Positions 53,981 through 62,753 of a stretch of DNA of 64,000 nucleotides are shown piece by piece (the stretch's first letter is position 1; each line of letters starts with the position of its first letter). The DNA lies in NCBI GenBank assembly GCA_040755295.1, contig JBFMBK010000004.1, positions 62,001 through 126,000 on the forward strand, read 5' to 3'. Source of the DNA: Bacillota bacterium. Lineage in GTDB: Bacteria > Bacillota > Desulfotomaculia > Desulfotomaculales > Ammonificaceae. Position numbers and translations under genes: made by a program. The notes beneath the pieces are model-generated. The model made no database searches, was not told the origin of the DNA, and saw only the letters and a program-made list of their open reading frames with translations.

Positions 53981-56536
53981 CTAGAACTCCGGCGCCCAGG
54001 TCACCAGCGGCAGTTCGAACGGGTGAGCCAGGTCGGGGTGAGTGGGCCGGACGCGCACGGTAAAACCGAGCGCCCCCTGAGTGAGACTTACCGCGCCGCT
54101 GTACCGGTAAGTGTTGTCGCCCAGGTTCTCGCCGGCGATTAACGGGAAGCCTTTTGTATCCAGCAGCAGGTAATCCTTCGTCCTGCCGAGGACCAGTTCA
54201 ACCACCACGTCCTGCGGTGTAACGGCGCCGAGCTTAACGGTGGCGGTGACCGAAACGGTCTGGCCGGCAACCGGCGTGGAAGGCCGGTCCTCGTTAACCT
54301 GAAGAATCTGAATCTGAGACCAGTTATCCATGAGGCGGCGTTTAAATTCCTTGAGGCGCCGTGCGGCCGAATAATCGTTTTGCGCGATATAATCGCTTCT
54401 CTTCATTAAAGGAACATAGAAGAGGGAGGTATATTCCTTAACCATACGCCCGGTGTTGAAGAAATGAGGGATGGACCGCCAGGCGCTGCGGATGATGTTG
54501 ACCCAGTCGCGGGGGACGCCGTTGGTACGCCGATAGTAATTGGGTATGACCACGTCCTCGATGATGGCGTACAGGGCGAGGCTGTCGTAGTAGTCCTGGG
54601 TTTCTTCGTTAGGGTAGACCTCGCCTCTTCCTATGGCAAAGCCGTTGTCGCCGTTATACGCCTCCGGCCACCACCCGTCCAGGATACTGAGGTTAACCGT
54701 ACCGTTGATCACCGCTTTCTGCCCGCTGGTGCCGCTGGCTTCCAGCGGGCGGCGCGGGGTATTGAGCCAAACGTCGGCGCCGGACAGAAGGTACCGGGCC
54801 GTTTCAATGTCGTAGTCTTCCAAAAAGGCTATTCTTCCCTTGAAAGGCTCCTGCTGGCTCAGGTTATAGATCTGTCTGATGAGGTCTTGTCCCGCCTGGT
54901 CCGCAGGATGGGCTTTGCCCGCAAAAATCAACTGCACCGGCTGCTCGGGGTCGGAAACCATTCCGGCAAGCCGCTCCTTATCGCGCAGAAGCAGGGTGGC
55001 CCTCTTGTAGGTGGCAAAGCGGCGGGCAAAGACTATGGTCAGTACGTCCGGCGGCAGGTAGGTCTCGATTTCCGCCTGTTCGGCGGGCGAGGCGTAGTAC
55101 CGCTGTTTCTGGGTTAAAAGCCGCTCGCGCACCTTATCCAGCATCCCCGCCTTGATTTCCTTGCGGATGCTCCATACCTCCGCCACCGGCATCCGCGCGA
55201 TCTTTTCCCAGGCTTCGGGGCTGGCCTTGGGAGTGCGCCACTCTTCTCCGGCCAGGCGTTGGAAGCTGTCGATCCATTCCGGCGCCAGCCAGGTTTCGAT
55301 ATGCACCCCGTTTGTCACCGTGGTGAGCGGGATCTCGTCCGCGGGGATGTTGGGGTAAAGCGAAAAGAATATCCTGCGGCTCGTATCGCCGTGCAAACGG
55401 CTGACGGCGTTGGTGTAAGTGGCGTGCCCGTGGGCCAGCAGGGTCATGTTGAATTCGTGTTTGTTGGGGTCGCAGGCCAGTCCGAAGAAAGAATCCCGGT
55501 CTAGGCCGAGCTGGCCGTAATAACGTTCCATGTAACAAGAGAGAACCTCCCGGTTAAACATGTCGTGTCCGGCGGGAACCGGGGTGTGCGTGGTGAAGAC
55601 CGTCGAAGCGCGCACGACCTCCCGCGCCGTTTCCGGGTCAAGCCCTTTCATAACCAGCTCCCGCACGCGTTCCAGGACGGAAAAGGCCGCGTGTCCCTCG
55701 TTTATGTGCCATACCGCGGGTTCAAACCCGAGGGCCCTGAGCGCCCTGACCCCGCCGATTCCGAGTAACATCTCCTGCAAAAGCCGCGTTTGATGGTCCC
55801 CGCCGTAAAGGCTGCCGGTGAGCTGCCGGTCTTCCACGCGGTTGCGGGGGGTATCGGAATCGAGAAGGAACAGGCGCACCCTGCCGACGGCGGCCTCCCA
55901 GATCCTGAGGGATACGTTCCTGCACGAATGGTGGTTGGAGAGCTCGACCTGGACCTCGATTTCACGCCCGTCGCCGTCGGTCATAGGGGATATGGGCATC
56001 TTGTGAAAGTTCAGCAGCGGGTAGCTGGCTTCCTGCCCTCCGTGGGGGTTTATCTGCTGGTTGAAGTAACCGAATTTATAGAGAAGACCGAGCGCCACCA
56101 GCGGCAGCCCGAGATCGCTTGCCGCCTTCAAATGGTCGCCGGCCAGAAGCCCGAGGCCTCCGGAGTAGATGGGCAGAGACTCGTGGATCCCAAATTCGGC
56201 TGAAAGATAAGCTATTACACGGTTATGATTTTGCTCAAAGGTGCCGCTGAACCAGGTCGGCGCGTTCATGTAGGACGAGAACCGTTTCCGGTATTCGTGG
56301 TAAATCTCCAGGTATTCGGGGTTTTGGGCGGCTTCCGTTAATTTTTCCTGCGGGAGGGAGAGAAGGAAGGCGATCGGGTTATGGTGCATCTTTTCCCACA
56401 GCTCCGCGTCAAGCCACCGGAAGAGAGCGTCCATCCCCGGTTCCCACGCCCAGAAGAAGTTTTTGGCGATGTCGGGGAGATCGGAGAGTTCAGCAGGCAG
56501 CGGTGGTAAAACAGCAAGGGGACGGAAAAAGTGCAT
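53981..56536 (-). CDS. glgP: alpha-glucan (glycogen) phosphorylase
   Basis: A PLP-dependent GT35 phosphorylase that releases glucose 1-phosphate from glycogen or maltodextrins. Of the short bacterial/archaeal type (851 residues) with an N-terminal DUF3417-like domain. Landmarks: AGDHLKAASDLGLPLVALGLLYKFGYF, VWHINEGHAAF, TVTNGVHIETWLAPEW, FARRFATYKRATLLL and the substrate/cofactor region EASGTSGQKAVINGTVNLSI. The C-terminal 90 residues add a beta domain. AGGAGG 8 nt before ATG. It follows the phosphoglycerate mutase gene by 73 nt on the same strand. Confidence 0.93.
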   Translation of the reverse strand: MHFFRPLAVLPPLPAELSDLPDIAKNFFWAWEPGMDALFRWLDAELWEKMHHNPIAFLLSLPQEKLTEAAQNPEYLEIYHEYRKRFSSYMNAPTWFSGTFEQNHNRVIAYLSAEFGIHESLPIYSGGLGLLAGDHLKAASDLGLPLVALGLLYKFGYFNQQINPHGGQEASYPLLNFHKMPISPMTDGDGREIEVQVELSNHHSCRNVSLRIWEAAVGRVRLFLLDSDTPRNRVEDRQLTGSLYGGDHQTRLLQEMLLGIGGVRALRALGFEPAVWHINEGHAAFSVLERVRELVMKGLDPETAREVVRASTVFTTHTPVPAGHDMFNREVLSCYMERYYGQLGLDRDSFFGLACDPNKHEFNMTLLAHGHATYTNAVSRLHGDTSRRIFFSLYPNIPADEIPLTTVTNGVHIETWLAPEWIDSFQRLAGEEWRTPKASPEAWEKIARMPVAEVWSIRKEIKAGMLDKVRERLLTQKQRYYASPAEQAEIETYLPPDVLTIVFARRFATYKRATLLLRDKERLAGMVSDPEQPVQLIFAGKAHPADQAGQDLIRQIYNLSQQEPFKGRIAFLEDYDIETARYLLSGADVWLNTPRRPLEASGTSGQKAVINGTVNLSILDGWWPEAYNGDNGFAIGRGEVYPNEETQDYYDSLALYAIIEDVVIPNYYRRTNGVPRDWVNIIRSAWRSIPHFFNTGRMVKEYTSLFYVPLMKRSDYIAQNDYSAARRLKEFKRRLMDNWSQIQILQVNEDRPSTPVAGQTVSVTATVKLGAVTPQDVVVELVLGRTKDYLLLDTKGFPLIAGENLGDNTYRYSGAVSLTQGALGFTVRVRPTHPDLAHPFELPLVTWAPEF

Positions 56537-56609
56537 TCAATGACCTCCTATTGGTTGTTTAACTAATATATCGTAAGAAATATTACCCGGCGTATAGTTC
56601 AATAAAAAT

Positions 56610-57839
56610 CTAGGCGCTGAATTTACCGAAGCGCTCCGCGTTAGCCAGGAGGAAGTTCATCGTATAAAGAAGCGGGAAATGTCCGAGCGTTCCGGCTGCG
56701 CATGCGCCTTCACCAAAACCTGCGGCGTCACGTGCGGGGCGCACCCAGCGGGAGTGTAGGAGGAAAGGCACCGGATGCCAGCTATGTCCCTGGAGCACGG
56801 CCGGTGTGCTGTGGTCGCCGGCAACCGCCAGCGCGTCGGGTTTAAGCTCCAGAAGGGCGGGCACGTGGCGGTCGAATTCTTCGATCACCTTTATTTTCCC
56901 CTCCCAATCCCCGTCTTCACCCCGGGAATCGGTGGCCTTGACGTGAAGGAAGAAGAAGTCATACTGTTTCCAGAAACGGCGCAGGGTTTCAATCTCGTCG
57001 CCGACCTTTTCCCCCTGTATGGGGAGGAGGTCCATTCCGACCAGGGAGGCCAGTCCCCGGTACATGGGGTACACGGCGACGGCCCCGGCCCGGAGCTTGA
57101 AACGTTCCGGGAAAGCCGTCAGTCGCGGGCGCTGTGAAAAGCCTCGCAGCAACGCGAAGTTAGTGGCGGGCTGATCCCGGAGCAGGGAGGCCAGCTGCCT
57201 GAGGAGTTCGGCGGCGATTGCCGCGGTGCGCTCGGCCTCGGGCGCCAGGGCCTTGGGCGCCAGGGGTGAGGCGCCTACCGCCTGGGGGTCGGTATCGGCC
57301 ACGCGTCCGTCCATGCCTCCGCCGCGCAATATGATCACAAAACGGTGCTCTTTTACGGGCCGGATGAACACCTGCACCCCGTCGATCTCTTTTATCGCTT
57401 CCTGCAGCCGCGCGCAGACCTTTACGGTATGCTCCGTGGGCGGCCTTCCGGCCCTGCGGTCGGTCACCGTCATTTTCTCCCGCTCGTGGCGCACGGCGGC
57501 GAAGTTGGCGCGTATGGCGACGTCGCGGGGTTCGATGGGAAAATCTATACCCAGTGCTTCGAGTATCCCCCTGCCGATTACGTACCGGAGCGGGTCGTAC
57601 CCGAACAGCGCCAGGTGACCGGCGCTGGAGCCCGGGGTGATTCCGGGAAGGACCGGGTGGGCCAATCCCAGTTCGGATTTTCGCGCGAGGGAATCGAGGT
57701 TCGGCGTCGCGGCAGCTTCCAGTTCCGTTTTATTACCGCGGTCCGGCACCGGCAGCCCCCCGATTCCGTCCAGGACCACCAGCAGCATCTTCGTATCAGC
57801 GGTATGGGTTAACTCCTCAACCAGTTTTTCCAAGTCCAC
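56610..57839 (-). CDS. apgM: cofactor-independent phosphoglycerate mutase, archaeal type
   Basis: Interconverts 3- and 2-phosphoglycerate without bisphosphoglycerate. The alkaline-phosphatase-like metal centre starts LLVVLDGIGGLP and the phosphoserine is in PGSSAGHLALFGYDP; the C-terminal metal ligands are in DSRGEDGDWEGK, VAGDHSTPAV and GHSWHPVPFLL. An ATG lies at 57854, but GGAGG before the GTG at 57839 suggests the latter. Probably an operon with glgP, linking glycogen breakdown to lower glycolysis. Confidence 0.9.
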   Translation of the reverse strand: MDLEKLVEELTHTADTKMLLVVLDGIGGLPVPDRGNKTELEAAATPNLDSLARKSELGLAHPVLPGITPGSSAGHLALFGYDPLRYVIGRGILEALGIDFPIEPRDVAIRANFAAVRHEREKMTVTDRRAGRPPTEHTVKVCARLQEAIKEIDGVQVFIRPVKEHRFVIILRGGGMDGRVADTDPQAVGASPLAPKALAPEAERTAAIAAELLRQLASLLRDQPATNFALLRGFSQRPRLTAFPERFKLRAGAVAVYPMYRGLASLVGMDLLPIQGEKVGDEIETLRRFWKQYDFFFLHVKATDSRGEDGDWEGKIKVIEEFDRHVPALLELKPDALAVAGDHSTPAVLQGHSWHPVPFLLHSRWVRPARDAAGFGEGACAAGTLGHFPLLYTMNFLLANAERFGKFSA

Positions 57840-58152
57840 GGCCGATTCCTCCATTTACGTTTGGGTTCTGTCCGGCCAGGGCCATTTCCTCTCCATGTTT
57901 ACTAAATTATGTCGAAATAGCGCGATACGCCTTCACAGAATTTTATCACATTACCTTTAGGGTAAACAATCTCGATAAAAATTAGCCGCAAGCGCCGCCG
58001 GGAAGATCGCGTTCCCGCTTCCCCAGGGCATTGGTTCCCAAACGGTGACCACTAAAGAAAACCTGTTGCCCGGCTGCCGGAGGTACCGCTTCCGCCGCCG
58101 GACACAGGTTTATTAACCGTTTCGAACCGCTGCAAAACCCGAAGGCAAACCG

Positions 58153-58905
58153 TTACTTGATGGCAAACTCCGTGTTTACCACGGCGGTGATCTTCTTGTC
58201 CAGCGAAGAGGTGTCAAGGATGCCGTAGTCCGAGACCTCGGTGGAATAAACCGGTGTGATCTGGAACACCCCCATCTTCGACGAACGCAGGGGACCCAGC
58301 CTGCCGCCTCCCTGGGACGCTATCCGCTCGGCGCGCTCCCGGGCGTTCTTCGTGGCCTCGGCAAGCATGCCGATCTTCAAACTGCTGAGCTTCGTGTAGA
58401 AGTACTGCGGGGGCGACGATTGGAACTCAATCCCCCTGTTGATAAGCTCGCTTGACTCTCTGGATACGGAACCGATCTCATCCACACGCTTCGATTTCAC
58501 CTGGACCGTCTGCATTAAACCGTATCCCGTTATCTGGCTGGTTTGCATGCCTGATTTGTCCGCGGCGTAAAACGTGTTCATGTTGATAGGCATAACCGTG
58601 ATCTCCTCTTCCGGAACCCCTTTCTCCTTAAGGAAAGCCTTGACGTCTTCCAGGTCTTTCTTCATTGCGGCGTATGCCTCGGCTAAAGTGGCGGAGCGCC
58701 TGCTGAAGCTGCCGTCCCAGACGATCAGATCGGACTTGAGAACCTTTTCCGCCGAACCGGTGACCGTGATTGCGGAGTTCGACCTGACTTTAACAAAGGC
58801 GCTGGTGAAGATCAAGGTGCAGATGATGCAGCTTATCCCTACAACAAGCGCAAAAACCGTCAGTTGCGCCGCGGGGCAGCCTTTTTTCTCGCCATTCTGA
58901 CTCAT
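58153..58905 (-). CDS. SIMPL-domain (DUF541) membrane-anchored protein
   Basis: 250 residues: one N-terminal transmembrane helix (LTVFALVVGISCIICTLIFTSAF) and a periplasm-side SIMPL domain with ITVTGSAEKVLKSDLIVW at its start and the C-terminal QITPVYSTEVSDYGILD. Function poorly known; members have been tied to oxidative stress or envelope functions. The frame extends to 58983, but AGGAGG lies 10 nt before the ATG at 58905 (MSQNGEKKG). Alone; divergent from the RmuC-like gene. Confidence 0.85.
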   Translation of the reverse strand: MSQNGEKKGCPAAQLTVFALVVGISCIICTLIFTSAFVKVRSNSAITVTGSAEKVLKSDLIVWDGSFSRRSATLAEAYAAMKKDLEDVKAFLKEKGVPEEEITVMPINMNTFYAADKSGMQTSQITGYGLMQTVQVKSKRVDEIGSVSRESSELINRGIEFQSSPPQYFYTKLSSLKIGMLAEATKNARERAERIASQGGGRLGPLRSSKMGVFQITPVYSTEVSDYGILDTSSLDKKITAVVNTEFAIK

Positions 58906-59150
58906 CGGTTTTTTCTCCTCCTGAAACGAATTTTTTGTGAATAGATAGTCGAATGTTAAGGAAAGCAAAGACACATTCGCCATTAAAACCGGTTTTCCTT
59001 CGCTTCATCATGCAAAATAACACCGCTGCCGCATCTTTTGTGACGCCCAAATAATAATTTGAACCGATTTGGATACCGGCAGCGTGATAAAATAGAGGTG
59101 CCGTCAGCTAACCACCCGTTGCCATCGATTCCATCGCGGAAAATAGGGGG

Positions 59151-60320
59151 GTGTTTGTCGTAGACGTTTTGCTCGGCGTGGTGATCCTGCTCCTGATTGC
59201 GCTAATCGTCCTGGTGTACGCGCAGTACCGTAAACCCCTCCCCGGAAACGGGGGCGAACTGTCCGCCGTGCTTCAGAACCTCAATCAGACGGTTAACGCC
59301 AACCAGGTGCAGACCTCGGTCCTTACGGAGAAAATCGCGCATTTGGAGCCGCTGGCCCAGGTGGTGAACGGGGTGCAGCTTGAACTCAGGTCGTTGGCGG
59401 AACGTGTTTCGGCGGTGGACCAAAACCAGAACGCCGTGGGACAGAGGCTGCAGGCCGTAGCCGCGACGCTGGCGGAAACGGGAGCCACCGCCGCCAGCCT
59501 TATTGAAGCCACGGCGGCGATCCGTTCCGAGGTGGTCCGTGCCAAGGAAAGCCTGACCGAACTGCACACGCACGCCAGGGCGCGGCAGGAACTGGAACAG
59601 CGGACGGCGGAATCGATCCGGAGGCTGGAAGCGGTTATTGCGGGCACGCAGTCAAAAGGCATCGCGGGAGAGAACATCCTGGAGGTGGTTTTCGCCAAGC
59701 TTCCCGCCGACTGGCAGGTCAGGAATTTCAGGGTGGGGAACAAGTTCGTGGAGTTCGGGCTCAGGCTGCCGAACGGCCTGATCCTTCCCATTGACAGCAA
59801 ATGGGCGGCGACCGGCCTGGTGGAGCAGTTCGCCGGCTGCGAAGACCCTGCCGAGCAGCAAAAGCTCAAGGCGCAGATCGAATCCGCGGTCCTGAACAAG
59901 GCGCGGGAAATAAAGAAATACATAGACCCCGGCCTGACGTTGAATTTCGGCGTCGTGGCGGTGCCGGATGCGGTCTACGAGTTGTGTTACGGGATTCAAA
60001 CCGCCGTTTTCGAGCTGAAGGTCGTCCTCATCGGTTACAGCATGTTCATCCCCTACCTTCTGCTCGTTTTTCAGGTGGTCCTTAAGGCCTCGCAGAACAT
60101 CGACCTGGAGAAGGTCAATGCCTCGCTACAGAGCATTGAGGAAAACGTGAACTGGCTGCAGGAAGAGATCGAAGGACGGTTTTCGAGGAGTATAACCATG
60201 CTGGAAAACTCCCGCAAAGAGGCGGGCGCGCATCTGAGTAAAATCAGGAGCGCTCTTCTGAACATCCAGGTCAACGCCAGCGTTCCGGAACAACCCGAAA
60301 AGCCTGCGATCGAGTCCTGA
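59151..60320 (+). CDS. RmuC-like protein
   Basis: 389 residues. A transmembrane helix at the N-terminus (VVDVLLGVVILLLIALIVLVYAQY), a long coiled coil (about 30-170), then the RmuC nuclease-like domain with GIAGENILEVVFAKLP and LRLPNGLILPIDSKW, which resembles the PD-(D/E)xK fold. Family members limit inversions between short inverted repeats in E. coli, which is interesting in a genome so rich in such repeats; that link is speculation. GTG start directly after ATAGGGGG. Confidence 0.82.
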   Translation: MFVVDVLLGVVILLLIALIVLVYAQYRKPLPGNGGELSAVLQNLNQTVNANQVQTSVLTEKIAHLEPLAQVVNGVQLELRSLAERVSAVDQNQNAVGQRLQAVAATLAETGATAASLIEATAAIRSEVVRAKESLTELHTHARARQELEQRTAESIRRLEAVIAGTQSKGIAGENILEVVFAKLPADWQVRNFRVGNKFVEFGLRLPNGLILPIDSKWAATGLVEQFAGCEDPAEQQKLKAQIESAVLNKAREIKKYIDPGLTLNFGVVAVPDAVYELCYGIQTAVFELKVVLIGYSMFIPYLLLVFQVVLKASQNIDLEKVNASLQSIEENVNWLQEEIEGRFSRSITMLENSRKEAGAHLSKIRSALLNIQVNASVPEQPEKPAIES

Positions 60321-60488
60321 CAGGTTTCAAACGTTAATAGAGTAGTTCGCCACACGCACTTGGCGGCACAACGGAAATCTGAAGATGGACGTGGAACCAG
60401 CAAATTAACTATTATCACATAATCACTTTCTTGATTCATGGCTTTCTTGGCGTCTTGGCGGTTGATTTATTTTAACGGAGTGACTCTT

Positions 60489-61202
60489 ATGGAGATCGAC
60501 GACATCCTGCAAAGGCTCGAATTCCTGTCAAACCCCGCGGCGGTGGAGGGAATGGCCAGGTTCGGGATAACGCCCGCTAAGACCTACGGGGTTTCCATGC
60601 CGGACCTCAGGAAGATGGCGAAGGACATCGGCAGGGATCACGGGCTGGCGCGGGAACTATGGGCGCGCAATATCCGCGAAACCAGGATTCTGGCCGGTCT
60701 CGTCGACGACCCGCGCCTGGTCGACGAAAGGCAGATGGACGATTGGGCTTCCGAATTCGATTACTGGGAGATTTGCGACCAGAGCTGCCTGAACCTTTTT
60801 AAAAAGACCCGGTTCGCCTACCGGAAGGCCGTGGAGTGGAGCGGCAGCGAAAAGGAATTCGTAAAGAGGGCCGGGTTTGTGTTGATGGCCTGTCTTGCAG
60901 TCGCCGATAAAAAGGCGGGCGACGGGCCGTTCGAGGAATTCCTGGCGTTGGTGAAAAGGGAGGCCTCCGACGGCAGGAATAACGTCAAAAAGGCGGTGAA
61001 CTGGGCGCTGCGCCAGATCGGAAAACGCAACCTGAATCTAAACGCGAAAGCGATAGAAGTTGCCGGGGAGATTCAGAAAACGGGCTGCAAAAGCGCGAAA
61101 AGGGTCGCTTCCGACGCCCTCCGGGAATTGACGGGCGAGGCGGTCCGGAAAAGGATGCAGGGGAAAAGCAGCACAACGAAGAGAAAGAATGAAGACCCAT
61201 AA
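60489..61202 (+). CDS. DNA alkylation repair protein (AlkD-like HEAT-repeat glycosylase)
   Basis: An all-helical HEAT-like repeat protein of 237 residues, like the AlkC/AlkD group that excises alkylated bases. Visible segments: YGVSMPDLRKMAKDIG, ELWARNIRETRILAGLVDDP, MDDWASEFDYWEICDQSC and FVKRAGFVLMACLAVADKK, the order typical of the family. The frame could begin at 60438, but ATG at 60489 follows ACGGAGTG. The C-terminus is basic (KRMQGKSSTTKRKNEDP), and the DNA encoding the last residues is part of a direct repeat (see 61187-61550). Confidence 0.85.
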   Translation: MEIDDILQRLEFLSNPAAVEGMARFGITPAKTYGVSMPDLRKMAKDIGRDHGLARELWARNIRETRILAGLVDDPRLVDERQMDDWASEFDYWEICDQSCLNLFKKTRFAYRKAVEWSGSEKEFVKRAGFVLMACLAVADKKAGDGPFEEFLALVKREASDGRNNVKKAVNWALRQIGKRNLNLNAKAIEVAGEIQKTGCKSAKRVASDALRELTGEAVRKRMQGKSSTTKRKNEDP

Positions 61203-61550
61203 GCGTGTTACTTAGAAGTTGAAAAATAACATAAATGAAACGCAGTGAGGAGCAAGCAGTACGAGGAAGGTGAAGCTCATCGTCGCGCCCTATGAAAAAA
61301 CGATTATTTTTCGAGGGAGTTTCCCGGGCGGAACGCGCCTGGATGAATGAAAATAAAGACCCTTAAGCTGGTTACTTAGAAGCAGTAACGTAACGAAGAC
61401 GGAACGCGGCGAGAAGTGATGCAGTGCAAGGAAGACCGGTGGAGGCGGGCCGGAGCGTATATGGAAATACGTGAGGACCCGGTTCTGCTTGGCTGACGCA
61501 GCAATGCGTTACTTATCGTTGCGCCCATCTAAAGAAGTACTATTTTAAAG
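61187..61550. repeat. diverged tandem repeat and leader motif downstream of the alkD-like gene
   Basis: The start (GAATGAAGACCCATAAGCG, TTACTTAGAAG at 61208) recurs at 61345-61382 (AATAAAGACCCTTAAGC, TTACTTAGAAG), and the ends of both blocks (CATCGTCGCGCCC at 61278, TTATCGTTGCGCCCAT at 61513) are alike, so an about 100-160 bp unit is repeated in tandem with a middle insertion in the second copy (CCGGAGCGTATATGG and TACGTGAGGACCCGG). The last part (61501-61560) is the leader motif also found at tal. No coding potential. Confidence 0.6.
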
Positions 61551-61566
61551 GGGGGAGGTGTGGCGA

Positions 61567-61674
61567 ATGGCCGTCTTCAAATGCAGCAAGTGCGGGGCCA
61601 CCAAGGAAGGCAGGTGCAAACCCCAGCAGTGCCCTAATTGCGGGGAAAAGGGTACGATGACTAAAGTCTCTTGA
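61567..61674 (+). CDS. 35-residue zinc-ribbon / rubredoxin-like protein
   Basis: Encodes MAVFKCSKCGATKEGRCKPQ, then QCPNCGEKGTMTKVS. Two knuckles, CxxCG and CPNCG, give a complete four-cysteine metal site like the rubredoxin-type centre at the end of rubrerythrins (RCKPxxCPxCG). A strong ribosome binding site GGGGGGAGGTG lies 8-9 nt before the ATG, so translation is very likely. Alone; preceded by the leader motif shared with transaldolase. Role unknown, electron transfer or zinc binding. Confidence 0.75.
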   Translation: MAVFKCSKCGATKEGRCKPQQCPNCGEKGTMTKVS

Positions 61675-61746
61675 GAACATCCGATATACGGCATGCTTCG
61701 CGGGATCTGCGTAACGCAAGCTTCCGCCAATCCGCTGGCAGGCTGT

Positions 61747-61938
61747 TGCAAACAAAGAAAATCAGTATAAAACTAACCTAACGGCTTTCGGCTGCTAAAC
61801 TCAGAAAAAGTGCCGGAGGCTGCGAAAAACAAGCATGTCGATGAAGACGAAGCTGGCCGGCTCGGAGCGCACACGGGCTTACGCGGGTATCGGACAGCGA
61901 GTCAGACGAAGACCAGGCGTAGTTTTGTAGAAGCCTCC
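61747..61938. ncRNA. putative structured element, long copy
   Basis: TGCAAACAAAG (61748) and GGCTTTCGGC (61783-61792) match the element upstream of rho at 18756-18860; GGAGGCT (61815-61821) can pair with AGCCTCC (61932-61938). This copy has about 85 nt more in the loop region, including CGGAGCGCACACGGG and TTACGCGGGTATCGG, which resemble the insertion in the 61.4-kb repeat. The 3' end overlaps the stop codon of the macro-domain gene, which is on the other strand. Confidence 0.4.
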
Positions 61939-62492
61939 TAGATCTCCGTCGAAATTTGATCCCAGACTTTCTTATACACCGCGAGGTCTTCTTCACTGAA
62001 GAGGACGAAACGCACTTCCTCAAACGGATGGTTTTTCACGAAATCCCGCACGGTCTCCAGGGCGATCCTGGTGGCGCGTTCCTTCGGAAAACGGTAGGCG
62101 CCGGTGCTGATGGCCGGGAAGGCGATGGTTTTGACGCCGTGCCCGGCGGCCAGTTCGAGCGAGTTAAGGTAAGCCCGGCGCAAGAGCGAGTCCTCGTCCG
62201 CGTTCCCGCCGGACCATCTCGGGCCCACGGTATGTATCACGTAGCGCCCCTTGAGGTCGCCCCCGGTGGTGATAACCGCGCCGCCCGTCGGGCAGGGGCC
62301 TTTTTCGGCCACAATCTTCTTACACTCGTTCAAAATGGCTCGGCCGCCCGCCCGGTGGATCGCGCCGTCGACGCCGCCGCCGCCCATCAGGCTGGAATTG
62401 GCGGCGTTAACGATGGCGTCGGTGTCCTGCCGGGTGATATCCCCTCTGGTCATCGTGATTCTGGAACCGGCGAGTAAGGCTTCGAATGCCAC
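61938..62492 (-). CDS. macro-domain protein (ADP-ribose/O-acetyl-ADP-ribose deacetylase type)
   Basis: 184 residues, a single macro domain that binds ADP-ribose or hydrolyses its esters. Landmarks: GDITRQDTDAIVNAANSSLMGGGGVDGAIHRAGG, the binding loop, and AFPAISTGAYRFPKERATRIALETV. The frame extends to 62579, but AGGGAGG lies 8 nt before the GTG at 62492. It resembles YmdB of E. coli. Alone. The gap 62493-62753 to livG shows nothing I recognise. Confidence 0.88.
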   Translation of the reverse strand: MAFEALLAGSRITMTRGDITRQDTDAIVNAANSSLMGGGGVDGAIHRAGGRAILNECKKIVAEKGPCPTGGAVITTGGDLKGRYVIHTVGPRWSGGNADEDSLLRRAYLNSLELAAGHGVKTIAFPAISTGAYRFPKERATRIALETVRDFVKNHPFEEVRFVLFSEEDLAVYKKVWDQISTEI

Positions 62493-62753
62493 AAAAAAAC
62501 CTCCCTTTGAACCCTTATCAAGGATCTTTCGCTGTCGGCTTATATTTGTAAAGATAGCACAATTAAACGCGTTGAACAACGGCTGCGACGGCGTTGCGCC
62601 GTGGGCGATACAGTATTTGGATTGGGAAAATTGTTCAAAGGAAAAAGGATTTTTCCGCTCAATGTGGAATTAATGGAGTTTGTTAGGTATCTTGCGTGAA
62701 ATCCCCAAAAGCAGGTGGGAGTTTCTGCGAGAGAATCAAGGGGATATTGGTAG

